Shown piece after piece: positions 63,031-64,000 of a DNA stretch of 64,000 nt. Each line of letters begins with the position of its first letter. The first letter of the stretch is position 1. This DNA comes from an uncultured Pelagibacteraceae bacterium (GTDB taxonomy: Bacteria > Pseudomonadota > Alphaproteobacteria > Pelagibacterales > Pelagibacteraceae). The notes under the pieces were generated by a model, which saw only the letters and a list, made by a program, of their open reading frames with translations, made no database searches and was not told where the DNA came from. The stretch spans positions 159,604 through 223,603 of the forward strand of contig CABYNS010000001.1 of assembly GCA_902520335.1 (NCBI GenBank). The letters run 5' to 3'. Made by a program: the position numbers and the translations under genes.

Positions 63031-64000
63031 AGCTCCACAACATTTCTTGAATTTTTTACCAGATCCACAGGGACAAGGATCATTTCTACTTGTTTTTTTA
63101 CCAAGTTCTTTAAATTTTTCTTTTAATTGTCTCTGGTTTATTTTTTCAGTTGGTTCATTGTAAACTTTAAGATTCATCAATATTTTTACATAATCTAGTT
63201 TTAATTTGTCTAGTAAATTAGAAAATAAATCAAAAGCTTCTTTTTTATATTCTATAAGAGGATCTCTTTGTCCGTATGATCTAAGACCCACAACCTGTCT
63301 TAATTGTTCTAAGTATTGGATGTGTGATCTCCAATTAAAATCAATGGATTGTAAAAGAATTCTTTTTTCTATTTCTTTTGATTGATTTTCACCGAGAATT
63401 TTAGATCTTTCTTCTCTAGCAAATTTGAATTTTTCAAAAATTCTCTCTCTTAGTTTTGTATCACTCAAAGATATTAATTCATCATATTCATCATCGTTTA
63501 AACTTTTTCCAAAAATAGTCTTCAATCTATTGTTTAACTCATTATTTTTAGGATTCGATAATTTTTGAGTTTTTAGACTTATTATATTGTCCACTATTTC
63601 TGATAAAAAACTATCTGAATAATCAAAAATTTTTTCACTATCCATAGCATCTTTTCTTTGTGAAAATATTACATGTCTTTGATCATTTAAAACATTGTCA
63701 AATTTTATAAGGGTTTTTCTAATATCAAAATTTCGTGCCTCAACTTTTTGTTGTGCTCTCTCTAGCGCTTTATTTATCCATGGGTGATCTATACTTTCAC
63801 CATCTTTCAAGCCAAGTTTTTGAAGGATACTGTTCATAGACTCAGATCCAAAAATTCTCATAAGATCATCTTCTAAACTTACATAAAAAATAGAGCTTCC
63901 CTCGTCTCCTTGTCTACCCGATCTTCCTCTTGCTTGATTGTCTACTCTCCTAGATTCCATTCTTTCAGTTCCAATAACAAATAAACCTCCTATAGATTTA
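63025..64000 (-). CDS. secA: Protein translocase ATPase SecA, C-terminal part (5' truncated)
   Basis: The C-terminal ~325 residues of the Sec motor. The frame is open to the window edge; the track start at 63960 is internal, since GGLFVIGTER continues upstream. Present are ESRRVDNQARGRSGRQGDEGSS (motif VI region), the helical scaffold/wing segments with IDFNWRSHIQYLEQLRQ and RDPLIEYKKEAF, and the C-terminal SEC-C zinc motif CPCGSGKKFKKCC that binds SecB and ribosomes. The residue before ESRR is Met where His is usual. Confidence 0.96.
   Translation of the reverse strand, partial: KSIGGLFVIGTERMESRRVDNQARGRSGRQGDEGSSIFYVSLEDDLMRIFGSESMNSILQKLGLKDGESIDHPWINKALERAQQKVEARNFDIRKTLIKFDNVLNDQRHVIFSQRKDAMDSEKIFDYSDSFLSEIVDNIISLKTQKLSNPKNNELNNRLKTIFGKSLNDDEYDELISLSDTKLRERIFEKFKFAREERSKILGENQSKEIEKRILLQSIDFNWRSHIQYLEQLRQVVGLRSYGQRDPLIEYKKEAFDLFSNLLDKLKLDYVKILMNLKVYNEPTEKINQRQLKEKFKELGKKTSRNDPCPCGSGKKFKKCCGAL

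Overview
The window is a compact, very AT-rich, densely packed bacterial chromosome segment. Gene order and protein families point to an alphaproteobacterium of the SAR11 (Pelagibacter-like) type. Supporting signs are alphaproteobacterial neighbourhoods (murA-DUF2948-hisD-infA, bolA-dnaJ-like-cobS-cobT, trpFBA-accD-folC, cycM/kdsB/pheA, 4.5S RNA-dnaX-ybaB-recR, rpmH-rnpA-yidD-yidC), a GcrA-type cell-cycle regulator, a RegB-type redox kinase, a tRNA-His with A73 and no G-1, and extreme streamlining. Most neighbouring genes are separated by a few bases or overlap. I see no transposase, integrase, prophage, CRISPR array or rRNA. The taxonomic call is inference from sequence alone.

Layout: 1-3291 carries the end of pheT and then lepA. 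3281-6229 is a small accessory block with two glycosyltransferases and a Gfo/Idh/MocA oxidoreductase, ending at tRNA-Ser. 6438-9779 holds gyrB and a RegB-like kinase. 9776-14938 holds cobT, cobS and a J-domain protein, then bolA, then aroB-aroK. 14996-19138 carries a small membrane protein, a 590-residue unknown exported protein, def, fmt and truA. 19118-26519 (minus strand) runs SET protein, HDAC-like deacetylase, dapE, dapD, HAD phosphatase, argB, yidC, yidD, rnpA, rpmH. A VTT-domain membrane protein and tRNA-Thr follow.

27509-39108 (plus strand) holds two small proteins, dcd, murA, DUF2948, hisD, infA, tRNA-Phe, a cold-shock gene with a strong terminator, tRNA-His-hisS-hisZ-hisG, a nuclease cassette (rmuC, a PD-(D/E)XK nuclease, exonuclease I) and thioredoxin. 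39105-51006 (minus strand) is a 12-kb run: folC, accD, trpA, trpB, trpF, pyrF, ihfB, rpsA, aroA, lptB, lptC, kdsD, rnd. The right end has an NDUFA9-like protein, gcrA, argD-argF, membrane cytochrome c, kdsB-pheA, 4.5S RNA, dnaX-ybaB-recR, malate synthase G, accA and the C-terminal part of secA.

The genes are mostly core. They cover amino-acid synthesis (aromatic, Trp, Phe, His, Arg, Lys/DAP), translation and protein maturation, replication and repair, envelope and LPS (kdsB, kdsD, lptBC, murA, yidCD, secA), and fatty-acid initiation (accA, accD). The observations that stand out are: tRNA-Phe and tRNA-His share a paired A18/G55 change at the D-loop/T-loop contact, and tRNA-Thr has a different altered T-loop; the Trp synthase subunits have lost both partners of a classical inter-subunit salt bridge and carry unusual beta active-site residues; AccA has a C-terminal hydrophobic tail; a three-nuclease operon is present; a SET methyltransferase lies next to a histone-deacetylase-like enzyme; and a His-containing mini-ORF lies upstream of tRNA-His-hisS-hisZ-hisG.
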